Both the position numbers and the translations under genes were made by a program. Under the pieces are notes generated by a model. It saw nothing but the letters and a program-made list of their open reading frames with translations, did not search any database and was not told the origin of the DNA. Positions 1 to 8,139 of a DNA stretch of 32,987 bases are shown here, piece after piece; within the stretch, counting starts at the first letter, position 1; every line of letters begins with the position of its first letter. Source of the DNA: Nostoc sp. LEGE 12450 (lineage in GTDB: Bacteria > Cyanobacteriota > Cyanobacteriia > Cyanobacteriales > Nostocaceae); assembly GCF_015206895.1 (NCBI RefSeq), contig NZ_JADEXU010000088.1, positions 1 through 32,987 on the forward strand. Reading direction: 5' to 3'.

Positions 1-3
1 CCC

Positions 4-44
4 CACAGTGCCGGGTTCTAGGCAACAATGGTTTATGCACTGTG
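4..44. repeat. 8-bp inverted repeat just before glyQ
   Basis: The arms CACAGTGC (4-11) and GCACTGTG (37-44) are perfect reverse complements around a 25-base loop and end 21 bases before the preferred glyQ start. It could be a leader hairpin or an operator, or chance. The window begins here, so the promoter context cannot be judged. Confidence 0.3.
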
Positions 45-65
45 CCAACTAAGGATGGGGGAAGC

Positions 66-1004
66 GTGAATTTTCAATCCGTAATAGCTTTGTTGCATCA
101 CTTCTGGGGTGAGCGCGGTTGTCTCATTGCCCAGCCCTACGATATTGAGAAGGGGGCTGGTACTAAGAATCCGCAGACATTTTTAAGAGCATTGGGGCCG
201 GAACCGTGGGCTGTTGCCTATGTTGAACCATGTCGTCGCCCAACGGATGGACGGTACGGTGAAAACCCTAACCGTTTCCAACACTATTATCAGTACCAAG
301 TTCTGATTAAGCCGTCGCCGGATAATATCCAGGAGATTTATCTTGATTCATTAAGGGTTTTAGGTATTCGTCCTGAAGACCACGATATTCGGTTTGTAGA
401 GGATAATTGGGAAGATGCAACGGTGGGAGCTTGGGGTACTGGATGGGAAGTATGGTTAGATGGGATGGAAATTACTCAATTTACCTACTTCCAACAGTGT
501 GGGGGAATAGATTGCCGTCCTGTGTCAATTGAGATTACTTATGGTTTAGAGCGGCTGACAATGTATCTTCAGCAAGTTGAAGCAATTACTAAGATTCATT
601 GGACGGACAATATTACTTATGGTGATGTTTTTCTGCAAAATGAGATTGAGCAGAGTACATACAATTTTGAAGCGTCTAATCCTGAATTGCTGCTGACACT
701 GTTTAGTTTGTATGAGCAGGAAGCTACTCAGTTAACGGAGAAGGGTTTGGTGTTACCCAGTTTGGATTATGTAATGAAGTGTTCGCATACGTTTAATCTG
801 CTGGATGCTAGAGGTGTAATTTCGGTGACGGAGAGAACTCGCTATATTGCCAGGATTCGGCATTTGGCTAGGAAGGTTGCTCATTTATATGTAGAGCAAA
901 GGGAGAAATTGGGTTTTCCGTTGCTCAAAGATTTAAAACCAGCCATACCTGTTGGGCAAGTCGAAGTCGCGGCTACACAGACAAAATCTGCCTCCGCAGG
1001 TTAG
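66..1004 (+). CDS. glyQ: glycyl-tRNA synthetase alpha subunit
   Basis: This is the alpha (catalytic) chain of the bacterial alpha2-beta2 glycyl-tRNA synthetase, which charges tRNA-Gly in the cytosol. The sequence shows the family's diagnostic stretches QPYDIEKGAGT, FLRALGPEPW, RRPTDGRYGENPNR, QHYYQYQV, FVEDNWEDATVGAWG and EITYGLERL, covering the class II aminoacylation core. I place the start at GTG 66 because the family begins at the residues VNFQSVIA and a purine-rich AAGGATGGGGGAAG lies just upstream. An in-frame GTG at 42 would add eight residues (MPTKDGGS) unlike the family. The protein is 312 residues; the last 20 or so (after FPLLKDL) are a variable tail. The beta subunit gene glyS is not in the window, as is usual in cyanobacteria, where the two genes are often apart. 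A terminator follows at 1119-1140. Confidence 0.97.
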   Translation: MNFQSVIALLHHFWGERGCLIAQPYDIEKGAGTKNPQTFLRALGPEPWAVAYVEPCRRPTDGRYGENPNRFQHYYQYQVLIKPSPDNIQEIYLDSLRVLGIRPEDHDIRFVEDNWEDATVGAWGTGWEVWLDGMEITQFTYFQQCGGIDCRPVSIEITYGLERLTMYLQQVEAITKIHWTDNITYGDVFLQNEIEQSTYNFEASNPELLLTLFSLYEQEATQLTEKGLVLPSLDYVMKCSHTFNLLDARGVISVTERTRYIARIRHLARKVAHLYVEQREKLGFPLLKDLKPAIPVGQVEVAATQTKSASAG

Positions 1005-1118
1005 CAAACCTTTGATTTTGCATTCTGATAAGCTAGGCATATCTTTAATCATGTAGCTATTGCTAAAGGTTCAGAAATACCATTAAATCTTGAGTCTGGA
1101 AGATTAAGGCTACAAGAT

Positions 1119-1149
1119 AAGGCCCGCACAGGCGGGCTTTGTTTGTATA
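1119..1149 (+). terminator. intrinsic terminator of glyQ
   Basis: GCCCGC (1122-1127) pairs with GCGGGC (1132-1137) across loop ACAG. The stem extends by a G-T and two A-T pairs and runs into TTTGTTTGT. It lies 115 bases after the glyQ stop. Between here and 1381 I see no convincing gene: the 80-residue frame at 1143-1385 has no recognisable domain and overlaps the comEC start. Confidence 0.8.
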
Positions 1150-1381
1150 AACTTGATGGACTATACTTCACCACAGGCATCAAAATCTTTCAAAGATGTC
1201 TATATAAAGAAATGAAAAGCTTACGCAGAGGTACTCCAGCCGCAGATAATAAGAGTTTGGAATATTTTATTTTTGAATTTCATAGCCAAATTCAGCAACG
1301 CCAATTTTTCTCTATTGCTACTCTAGCTATTTTTAAGCCAGCTGCGAATTCTGGGTGTCAGGTGCTTTTACAAAAAATCTT

Positions 1382-3736
1382 ATGATTCAAACCAGTGGTG
1401 TAATTATTTGTCTTGGCTATATTTTCGGGTTGCTGTTTACAGCAATTCCTTGGGGTGGTGTGTGGATTTTGGTTCTGGGGATAGTGGGAGCAATTCTTTT
1501 TAGAAGACGCACCAGCTTACAACAACTTGCCCAAAAAGCAGAAAAGGCTGGAAGCAAAAATAAGGCAGTGCCTAATACCTGGCAAACTAATCCCCATCCT
1601 CGAATATGGCTAGCTGCTGGCTTAGTAGGATTATTGGCAACTCTATATTTTCAATGGCGAGTGCCGCAACCAGGTGCAAAAGATATTAGTCAGTTTGTTC
1701 CACCTGGAAATAGCAGTAATCAAGAACAACTTGTGATTGTTCGTGGAGAAGTGGCGAGTAATCCTCGCTTAACTCGCAGTCAGCGAGGACAATTTTGGCT
1801 GGAAGCAACTCAGATAGATGAGGTCAAAAATGAAAAAGGTTCAGCAGGTGTCCCAAAAGGAGTAACGGGCAAATTGTATGTGACAGTGCCTATACTTCAG
1901 GCGACTGGGTTATACCCTAGTCAACAAATTGCTGTGACTGGAATTTTGTACAAACCAAAGGCGGCTTCCAATCCTGGTAGTTTCGATTTTCAGAAGTTTC
2001 TTAAGCAGGAAGGAACATTTGCTGGTTTGATTGGGCGACAAATAAATGTTTTGGATCAGGAACGTAAATGGGGATGGTGGCAAATTCGGGAGCGAATTGT
2101 GCGATCGCAAGTTCGTTGGTTGGGTATCCCTGAAGGGCCGCTTGTCAGTGCAATGGTTTTAGGTAGCAAAGCTGTTGATTTACCTTACGATATCCGCGAC
2201 TTGTTTGTACAAGCAGGATTAGCTCATGCTTTAGCAGCTTCTGGGTTCCAAACTTCTTTGATCTTGAGTGTAATCTTACAGTTAACCAGACGGGCAAAAA
2301 AAGCAACGCAATTTACCCTTGGCTTTTTAGCTTTAATCATTTTTCTAAGTTTAACAGGTTTTCAACCTGCGGTTCTCAGAGCCGTAATTATGGGTTTTGC
2401 GGCATTAGTGGGTTTGCTATTAAAAAGGAAGGTAAAACAGTTCGGATCATTGCTATTAGCAGCAACTCTGTTATTAGTGTTTAATCCTCTATGGATTTGG
2501 GATTTAGGTTTTCAATTGAGTTTTTTAGCAACGCTGGGCTTAATCGTAACAGTACCAGCATTGGTCAACCGCCTAGCATGGCTACCACCTGCGATCGCTT
2601 CTTTAATTGCCGTTCCCCTTGCTGCGACTCTTTGGACTTTACCTATACAACTTTCTGTATTTGGGGTTGTACCATCTTATAGTTTGTTGCTGAATATGGT
2701 TAGTACTCCATTAATTTCGATTATTAGTATAGGTGGAATCATTAGTGCTTTAGTAGGTTTAATTTGGACTCAGGCAGGAAGCTTCATCGCCTCGGTGTTA
2801 CATTACCCGACAGACTGGCTAATTAAATTAGTGGAGTTTTTTAGCAAGTTGCCAGGAAATTCTGTTGCTGTAGGTAGTATATCCACTTGGCAGCTTTTGA
2901 CGATTTATTTATTGATTATACTGGTTTGGCTAGTTCCTTGGTGGCAGCGACGGTGGTGGGTTGCTAATGTGATTGCCATTGGTTTAGTATTTATCCCCCT
3001 TTGGCATTCTACAAATACATTGTTTAGGATAACGGTATTAGAATCTGGTACGGAACCAATTGTAGTTGTTCAAGATAAAGGAACTGTAACTGTAATTAAT
3101 AGTGGTGATGAAGGAACTGGACGTTTCACAATCCTACCGTTTTTACAACAGCAAGGTATAAATCAAATCAATTGGGCGATCGCAACTGATTTTCAAGGCA
3201 ATGAAAGTAATGCTTGGTTGGAATTATTGCAACGTTTACCAATCAAAAATTTTTATGAGTATTCCCCCAATCCAGAAAATTCTATTGCAACTCAGGCAAT
3301 TCAACAAGAATTACAAAAGCATCAGGGATTTTATCAACCAATGACAGTTGGTCAAGCTGTCAAAACGGGTTCAATAGTGGCGCAGTTAATCAACGCTCAA
3401 TTACCCATCTTACAATTGCAAATTTTAGATCAGAATTGGTTATTAGTCGGTAATGTCAAGTCTAAAGAGGTACAGCAATTAGTAAAAAATGGGAGCTTGC
3501 CTCGTCCACAAGTCCTGTGGTGTTCCCCTCAATCATTAAAAGATTTAGTTATTGCTCTGCAACCACAAGTGGCAATCGCTTCTTCTGTTAACTTTGATCC
3601 AAAGGTTTTATCGGAACTTAATCAAAGTCAAACTAAACTATTTTTCACGGGACGTGATGGGGCTATTCAATGGACACCCGATGGTCAGTTTGAGGCGTTT
3701 ATTGAAGCAGCAGAAAACAAATCTTCTATTTTATGA
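1382..3736 (+). CDS. comEC: ComEC/Rec2-family competence membrane protein
   Basis: This is the inner-membrane channel protein that passes single-stranded DNA into the cytosol during natural transformation. The 784-residue protein has two N-terminal membrane segments, then a basic linker and a soluble OB-like region (about residues 100-220). A long multi-helix Competence domain follows (about 230-540, with the typical LAHALAASGFQ, LTGFQPAVLRAVIMG and DLGFQLSFLATLGL stretches). The C-terminal part (about 545-784) resembles a metallo-beta-lactamase domain. That domain lacks the HxHxDH metal site: the expected THPHADH position reads ATDFQGNESN, so it is probably not a nuclease. ATG 1382 is preferred over GTG 1355. 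The gene stands alone, 377 bases after glyQ; no other com or pil gene is in the window. Confidence 0.92.
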   Translation: MIQTSGVIICLGYIFGLLFTAIPWGGVWILVLGIVGAILFRRRTSLQQLAQKAEKAGSKNKAVPNTWQTNPHPRIWLAAGLVGLLATLYFQWRVPQPGAKDISQFVPPGNSSNQEQLVIVRGEVASNPRLTRSQRGQFWLEATQIDEVKNEKGSAGVPKGVTGKLYVTVPILQATGLYPSQQIAVTGILYKPKAASNPGSFDFQKFLKQEGTFAGLIGRQINVLDQERKWGWWQIRERIVRSQVRWLGIPEGPLVSAMVLGSKAVDLPYDIRDLFVQAGLAHALAASGFQTSLILSVILQLTRRAKKATQFTLGFLALIIFLSLTGFQPAVLRAVIMGFAALVGLLLKRKVKQFGSLLLAATLLLVFNPLWIWDLGFQLSFLATLGLIVTVPALVNRLAWLPPAIASLIAVPLAATLWTLPIQLSVFGVVPSYSLLLNMVSTPLISIISIGGIISALVGLIWTQAGSFIASVLHYPTDWLIKLVEFFSKLPGNSVAVGSISTWQLLTIYLLIILVWLVPWWQRRWWVANVIAIGLVFIPLWHSTNTLFRITVLESGTEPIVVVQDKGTVTVINSGDEGTGRFTILPFLQQQGINQINWAIATDFQGNESNAWLELLQRLPIKNFYEYSPNPENSIATQAIQQELQKHQGFYQPMTVGQAVKTGSIVAQLINAQLPILQLQILDQNWLLVGNVKSKEVQQLVKNGSLPRPQVLWCSPQSLKDLVIALQPQVAIASSVNFDPKVLSELNQSQTKLFFTGRDGAIQWTPDGQFEAFIEAAENKSSIL

Positions 3737-4474
3737 AAACTCACAATTCAGGAATTTTAAAAGCACGAAAAGTAAACTGGCACAATAAAATCAAACTATG
3801 TAATATTAATGAACTAGGCTAAAACCCTTATAGCTATTGACTGTAGCAATATTGTCTATTGTTTTATCCCAATGACAATTATTTACGCCTACTTACTTAT
3901 TTCTTCTTAGGCAAGACTAGCTAAAGATGATTTATATAGATTACAGCCTAGTTAGTACTTAATGAAGTTTCACATTCGTCTACATTATGCCAGTCTGGTC
4001 TTTGACTGACACCCAATACTTATTGGATTTGGGGTAAAAGGGGGAAAGAAAAAATCTTTAACCTTTTTCCTGAACCCACTTCTGATTGAAAAATGCAAAA
4101 CCATAAGCAGTATTAGACTAGCGCTAACTACTTTAAATTAGAACACAGCATTTTTTAATAAAGTTATGGACTAGACTTGATTATTTACAGAACCAAATCA
4201 TCTTAATTATTTAAAATCTGACAGTAGTGAAAATACTTATTTTATTTTTACTTATTTAAATATTTCTTTTACATTGTGCTTATAATTCTGGCTCTAAAAA
4301 TAGTTAAACTTCATATTTGAGAATAAACCATACTTGTTTACTATTGCTTAGAAAAACATCTATTCTACTTCACGATCACTTGAACTAGATGTCATTACTT
4401 ATACCATTGTAGTAGCATCTTAAATGATTGATATTAGAGAAGTAGTTTAAAAATATAGCTTGTCTGTCCCCTAT
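3737..4474. other. AT-rich intergenic stretch, no gene seen
   Basis: This 738-base stretch is AT-rich, with stops in every frame and no coding-like translation. A short imperfect palindrome around 4010-4035 (CCAATACTTATTGG) is the only structure I noted. It separates comEC from the small ribbon-helix-helix gene and may hold that gene's promoter. Confidence 0.5.
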
Positions 4475-4639
4475 ATGAATAAAAAATGGGCTGCTAAACG
4501 ACTTACCATCAATCTCACATCAAGCGAGGCACAGAAGCTTGAACAATACTGTTCAATAACAGGGAGACCAGCAACTGATGTGATTCGGGAGTTAATTCGC
4601 TCTCTTGCTACTCAGGAGGAAAAAGGCTTGCAAACTTAG
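4475..4639 (+). CDS. small ribbon-helix-helix (CopG/Arc-type) protein
   Basis: A 54-residue basic protein, read from ATG 4475 to TAG 4639. Residues 8-16 (KRLTINLTS) look like the single DNA-contacting beta strand of a ribbon-helix-helix repressor. Helix 1 follows (SEAQKLEQYCSITG), then a turn and helix 2 (PATDVIRELIRSLATQEEK), which matches the CopG/MetJ/Arc layout in order and size. Such proteins bind DNA as dimers and often repress their own transcription or act as antitoxins. No toxin-like gene adjoins: the next 100 bases hold a hairpin (4700-4734) and no partner reading frame. It may be a lone regulator or the surviving half of a decayed module. No strong ribosome-binding site is visible. 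The domain call rests on pattern only. Confidence 0.72.
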   Translation: MNKKWAAKRLTINLTSSEAQKLEQYCSITGRPATDVIRELIRSLATQEEKGLQT

Positions 4640-4699
4640 TAAATCATATTGAACAAAAACAAAATTATGATAACCACATCTAATTAGGGAGTGAAATAA

Positions 4700-4734
4700 G
4701 TGTTTCAGGGTATTAGTTATTTCCCTGAAAACAC
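4700..4734 (+). terminator. hairpin downstream of the RHH gene
   Basis: GTGTTTCAGGG pairs with CCCTGAAAACAC (one bulged A) around a 12-base AT-rich loop, 60 bases after the small regulator's stop. It lacks a strong U tract, so it may be a weak terminator or a repeat. Confidence 0.4.
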
Positions 4735-4743
4735 ACGCTATAG

Positions 4744-4806
4744 GTAGCAACTGAACACTTAGCTATGCCCAATATGGATGGTTTTGAGGTAACAGTTCAC
4801 CTATAA
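4744..4806 (+). pseudogene. possible scrap of a response-regulator receiver domain
   Basis: From 4765 the frame reads MPNMDGFEVTVHL and then stops. MPxMDGFEV is the very conserved loop after the phosphorylated Asp of CheY-type receiver domains. Nothing upstream in this frame restores the Asp or the rest of the fold, and a stop lies at 4741-4743. It is either a tiny relic of a lost two-component gene or a chance match; I favour a relic only weakly. Confidence 0.3.
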
Positions 4807-5416
4807 GTGAATCCGTAAATCGGTTTTGCTCTCAGTATCAGTGCCAGCATTTTTTAGGAAAATCACTAGGGGAGTTTAGAGGCAGGGGCAACAGTATTCC
4901 TGCCCAAGCTTCTCTAAGTGAGCGTAAATAATTGTCGTTGGGATAATAAAATTGTTCTCGCGTTTAAATTGGCTTCTTTTCAGACTTTTTTAAATTTTGA
5001 ATTTTGAAGCTTTCAATTTTAAAAAAGTTTGAGTAAGATGTTCGACGATGGCTCAGTAGAGCTGCACTTATTCCATTCGCGTAGCATTCCGTAAGAAATT
5101 CCAAAATTTAAAATTCCCCTTTTCAAGACAGACACTTAAAAAGTCTGGTTGACTACTAAGGGAATATCAAAAATAAATTCTTTAGCCAGGTATATTAAGG
5201 TTAGCGTAGCGATCGCTAGCCCGGAAGTAACGATAACAAGTTTTTGTCAATTGGGGGACACACCTTTATTTACATTGCCCATCCCATAATCAGTAATGGC
5301 TTTACCAAAACTTACTCTTTCGATTCACATCCAGGAATAGAGCGATCGCTCCTTCAACAGCTAAAAATTTGATCAGAGGGTGCGTTATTGTCGCTTATCG
5401 TAGGTATCGCTTGTTT
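4807..5416. other. repeat-bearing intergenic stretch, no gene seen
   Basis: No coding-like frame. It contains a nested hairpin at 4876-4917 (TTAGAG/CTCTAA outside, GGCAGG/CCTGCC inside), AT-rich near-palindromic text around 4980-5035, and fragments such as ATTCCATTCGCGTAGC (5080-5090 region) and TTAGCGTAGCGATCGCTAGC (5200-5220). These resemble dispersed Nostoc-type intergenic repeats. Confidence 0.45.
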
Positions 5417-5608
5417 TCAATTGCGACGGAAATTTCTCTTACGTTGTTTGTGTCTTGCAACTTCTTTGCGCTTGTGTTTTTCCAAAGGGGTTTCAAAGTG
5501 ACGATTCTTTCTCATGTCTGGGAAAATACCTGCTTTGGAAACTTCTCTCTTAAATCGACGCAAGGCCGATTCAATTCCTTCATTTTCGCCCACAAATACT
5601 TGGGTCAT
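5417..5608 (-). CDS. rpsU: 30S ribosomal protein S21
   Basis: S21 is a small basic protein of the 30S subunit that helps translation initiation. The protein reads MTQVFVGENEGIESALRRF, then KREVSKAGIFPDMRKNRHFE, and ends in an Arg/Lys-rich tail; this is the bS21 family end to end. I choose the second ATG (5608): on the coding strand GGAG sits six bases before it, whereas it touches the first ATG (5614) with no spacing. That gives 63 residues. The gene lies 121 bases downstream of the RRM protein gene, on the same strand, with a hairpin between them. A linked rbp-rpsU arrangement with cold-regulated expression is known from Anabaena, so coupled cold control is a fair inference here. Confidence 0.95.
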   Translation of the reverse strand: MTQVFVGENEGIESALRRFKREVSKAGIFPDMRKNRHFETPLEKHKRKEVARHKQRKRNFRRN

Positions 5609-5667
5609 TTTCATCTCCTACTTAATTGGTACTGGGCAATTTCAAAGCATCCAGTAGATCGGAGCGC

Positions 5668-5695
5668 AAAAAGGGCAGATAATGATTCTGCCCTT
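5668..5695 (-). terminator. terminator or attenuator between rbp and rpsU
   Basis: AAGGGCAG (5671-5678) and CTGCCCTT (5688-5695) form a perfect 8-bp stem. Read on the minus strand it is followed by TTTTTGCGC. It lies after the rbp stop and before rpsU, so it could end most rbp transcripts and let a fraction read through into rpsU. Confidence 0.7.
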
Positions 5696-5728
5696 AAGAC
5701 GTTAAAACTTAATTTTTGATTTTAAAGC

Positions 5729-6052
5729 TTAGTAGCGTCCTCGGTTGTATCCACCACCGCCGCCGCCGCGACGATCGCCACCGCCACCACCAAAGGAACC
5801 ACTTCTGTCTTCCTTGGGTTTAGCTTTGTTGACTTTTAGGTCGCGTCCCATCCATTCAGCACCATCAAGAGCTTCAATGGCAGCTGTTTCTTCAGCTTCT
5901 GTGCCCATCTCTACGAAAGCAAAGCCACGTGGACGGCCTGTTTCACGGTCAGTAGGCAACTGAACGCGTTTTACAGAACCATGTTCAGCAAATACAGAGG
6001 TAAGGTCTTCTTGTGTGACCTCGTAGGATAGATTACCTACATAAATTGACAT
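5729..6052 (-). CDS. RRM RNA-binding protein with glycine-rich tail
   Basis: A 107-residue cyanobacterial Rbp-type protein with one RNA recognition motif (about residues 1-80) and a short Gly/Arg-rich tail (about 86-107). Both RNA-contacting signatures are intact: RNP2 IYVGNL at 3-8 and RNP1 RGFAFVEM at 42-49. In cyanobacteria such proteins bind single-stranded RNA and many are induced by cold; the glycine-rich tail is typical of the cold-responsive members. GGAG lies seven bases before the start on the coding strand. The 309-base non-coding stretch upstream leaves room for a long 5' leader. A terminator-like hairpin and rpsU follow. I do not assign an rbp letter because several paralogues exist. 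Confidence 0.93.
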   Translation of the reverse strand: MSIYVGNLSYEVTQEDLTSVFAEHGSVKRVQLPTDRETGRPRGFAFVEMGTEAEETAAIEALDGAEWMGRDLKVNKAKPKEDRSGSFGGGGGDRRGGGGGGYNRGRY

Positions 6053-6361
6053 GCGTTATCTCCAAAATCATAGGTGTGTAGAGATTTAGATTTCGGAGAC
6101 AAGCTTGTTAAGACCAAAAGGGAAAAGCCTGTCAATACTAAAAACAAACGCTGTAACCGAATTTTATTCTCACCTAACTACCTTAGCACATCCTTGAGTT
6201 GTTACCCATCCTAAAAAGGAAGTACTAAGAGTCAGCGATCGCAGTTCACCCTCTCAAACATCCTCTAGGTAATGATTTTATAGGCAACTTTAACATTGAG
6301 TAGCAAAAATTGCCCAAATAATTGCAAAATAAATGCAGCTCGTCATTGTGACTACCTGGAA
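6053..6361. promoter_or_regulatory. divergent control region between rbp and the tldD-type gene
   Basis: These 309 bases separate two divergently read genes and must hold both promoters. The rbp side may include a long 5' leader, as known for cold-regulated rbp genes in Anabaena. I see no clear -10/-35 pair and no strong hairpin. A HIP1-like GCGATCGC lies at about 6234-6241. Confidence 0.4.
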
Positions 6362-7756
6362 ATGCCGACTACACTTGCTGACGCACAAAATTTACTTTCT
6401 GATCTGATCGCCCGCTATTGCGAGCGTGTAGATTATCTGATGATTCGCCTTGAAGAAGCAGAAGGGACTGATATCTTGTTGCGTGGCGACAAGGTAGAAA
6501 CCCTCAGTGAAGGCATCTCCATTGGTGGACATATTCGCGCTTGTTATAAAGGTGGGTGGGGGTTAAGCTGCTTCAACCAACTAGGGACAATTCAGGATCG
6601 GATAGAAGAAGCGATCGCTGCGGCGCGAATGGTTGGTGATGAAGAAACTTTACTTGCACCCATTGACCCGGTGCAAGCAGTATGCGTTCTACCCCTAAAA
6701 GGCACTGATCCCCGAAAAATTCCACTTTCCAAGAAAAAACAATTGTGCGATCGCTATACTGAATTGCTCAAAAGTATTGATGACCGGATTACCACTACCT
6801 CGGTGCGTTATGGTGACAGCGCTCAAAGAGTGATCATTGCTACCTCAGAAGGAACTTTGATCGAGCAATCTTGGGTGGATATGGAAATGCGCTTTGCCGC
6901 CACTGCCAGAAATGGCGAAACCGTACAAACTGGACGAGAAACTACTGGTTCTCGCAAAGCTTACGAAGATTTAACTGATTTGGATGAACAGGTAAAAGGT
7001 GCGGCTCAAAGAGCGATCGCAGCTTTATCTTTACCACCTGTCAAAGGCAATACTTATACCGTAGTCATCGACCCAATTCTCACGGGTTTGTTTGTCCATG
7101 AAGCTTTCGGACATCTTTCTGAGGCTGATATGGCTTACGAAAATCCTGATTTGTTAGAAGTTATGACCATTGGACGGCGGTTTGGTCCAGAAGAACTCCA
7201 AATTTTTGATGGTGCTGCCCCAGAGGGACATCGCGGCAGCTATTTTTACGACGATGAAGGCACGCCTGCTACAACTACTCAACTAATTAAAGATGGAGTT
7301 TTAGTTGGACGTTTACATTCTCGTGAAACTGCTGGCAAATTGGAGGAAGCGCCTACTGGTAATGCCAGATGCCTGAATTATCACTTCACTCCCATTGTGC
7401 GGATGACAAATACCTGGATTGAACGGGGTAAAACACCAGTCAAAGACTTATTCACTGATATCAAAGAAGGAGTTTATGCCCGTAATTGGTTGGGTGGAAT
7501 GACGAATGGTGAAATGTTTACCTTTAGCGCCGGGGAAGCTTGGATGATTAGGAACGGCAAAATTGCTGAACCTGTACGGGATGTAACGCTTTCAGGAAAT
7601 GTATTCCAAACTTTAGCGGATATTGAGGCAATTGGTGATGATTTTTACTGGGATGAATCCGGCGGTTGTGGCAAGGGAGGACAAAATGGTTTGTCAGTGG
7701 GTTGTGGTGGTCCTAGCCTCCGAATTCAAGATGTAGTGGTTGGTGGTGAAATGTGA
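6362..7756 (+). CDS. tldD: TldD-family metalloprotease
   Basis: TldD/TldE (PmbA) proteins form a cytosolic zinc protease that trims unfolded peptides such as microcin and ribosomally made peptide precursors and antitoxins. This 464-residue protein has the metal-binding HEAFGH motif (H246, E247, H250), which marks the catalytic TldD partner; TldE/PmbA lacks it. Other conserved stretches are GSYFYDDEGTPA, GVLVGRLHSRETA and NWLGGMTNGEMFTFS. The C-terminal GGCGKGGQNGLSVGCGGPS loop carries Cys residues. I use ATG 6362; an in-frame TTG at 6296 would add 22 residues rich in Cys/Asn that do not fit the family. No PmbA/TldE gene adjoins, so the partner must lie elsewhere. A strong hairpin with a T tract follows at 7853-7896. 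Confidence 0.92.
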   Translation: MPTTLADAQNLLSDLIARYCERVDYLMIRLEEAEGTDILLRGDKVETLSEGISIGGHIRACYKGGWGLSCFNQLGTIQDRIEEAIAAARMVGDEETLLAPIDPVQAVCVLPLKGTDPRKIPLSKKKQLCDRYTELLKSIDDRITTTSVRYGDSAQRVIIATSEGTLIEQSWVDMEMRFAATARNGETVQTGRETTGSRKAYEDLTDLDEQVKGAAQRAIAALSLPPVKGNTYTVVIDPILTGLFVHEAFGHLSEADMAYENPDLLEVMTIGRRFGPEELQIFDGAAPEGHRGSYFYDDEGTPATTTQLIKDGVLVGRLHSRETAGKLEEAPTGNARCLNYHFTPIVRMTNTWIERGKTPVKDLFTDIKEGVYARNWLGGMTNGEMFTFSAGEAWMIRNGKIAEPVRDVTLSGNVFQTLADIEAIGDDFYWDESGGCGKGGQNGLSVGCGGPSLRIQDVVVGGEM

Positions 7757-7813
7757 TCTACCTGCCGCTATAACTGCTACTCCGAGTAAACTCAATACGG
7801 TTCGGTTAAGGCA

Positions 7814-7838
7814 AGAGACGCGATAAATCGCCGTCTCT
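7814..7838. repeat. AGAGACG-type short palindromic repeat
   Basis: AGAGACGCGAT and ATCGCCGTCTCT are nearly perfect reverse complements (one bulged C) around AA. The same core, AGACGCGAT/ATCGCGTCT, appears inside mutL at 12206-12225, and a looser relative is at 31581-31606. It looks like a dispersed repeat family. Confidence 0.65.
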
Positions 7839-7852
7839 ACAAAGCATTAGGC

Positions 7853-7896
7853 GTAGGTTGGGTTACGCTCCGCTTCACCCAACCTACAATTTTTTT
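7853..7896 (+). terminator. strong terminator-like hairpin after the tldD-type gene
   Basis: GTAGGTTGGGT (7853-7863) pairs perfectly with ACCCAACCTAC (7877-7887) around a 13-base loop, and seven T bases follow at 7890-7896. The 11-bp stem is also a known style of cyanobacterial dispersed repeat. From 7897 to 8139 I see no gene. Confidence 0.7.
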
Positions 7897-8139
7897 GCAA
7901 CATTTGCTTAAATTTTTTCATCTCTCAACATCCCTCCCAAGTATGAAAATAACTCATAACTCTAGGTAGTAGCGCCAGTAATATAGGATGACTAATATAT
8001 ATAAAGGTGATTTCATATTCACTCTAGTTTTATCTCCCACACCCATTCTCCGTTGCGCGTACTGGAGACATACTGCTTTATCTGAGCCATTTTTATAGCC
8101 TCAATTAAGCGTTAAGCGTTCCTTAGCACAGCGACAGAT

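Noticed and set aside
1143..1385. 80-residue frame between glyQ and comEC
   Set aside because: No recognisable domain, begins inside the terminator's T tract and overlaps the comEC start; composition looks random.
5369..5719. 116-residue plus-strand frame
   Set aside because: It is the opposite strand of rpsU and the rbp-rpsU spacer; S21 is unmistakable on the minus strand.
5745..5963. Proline-rich plus-strand frame
   Set aside because: Complement of the glycine-rich tail and RRM of the RNA-binding protein.
7757..8139. Possible PmbA/TldE partner after the TldD-type gene
   Set aside because: The gap holds only repeats; no frame resembles TldE.
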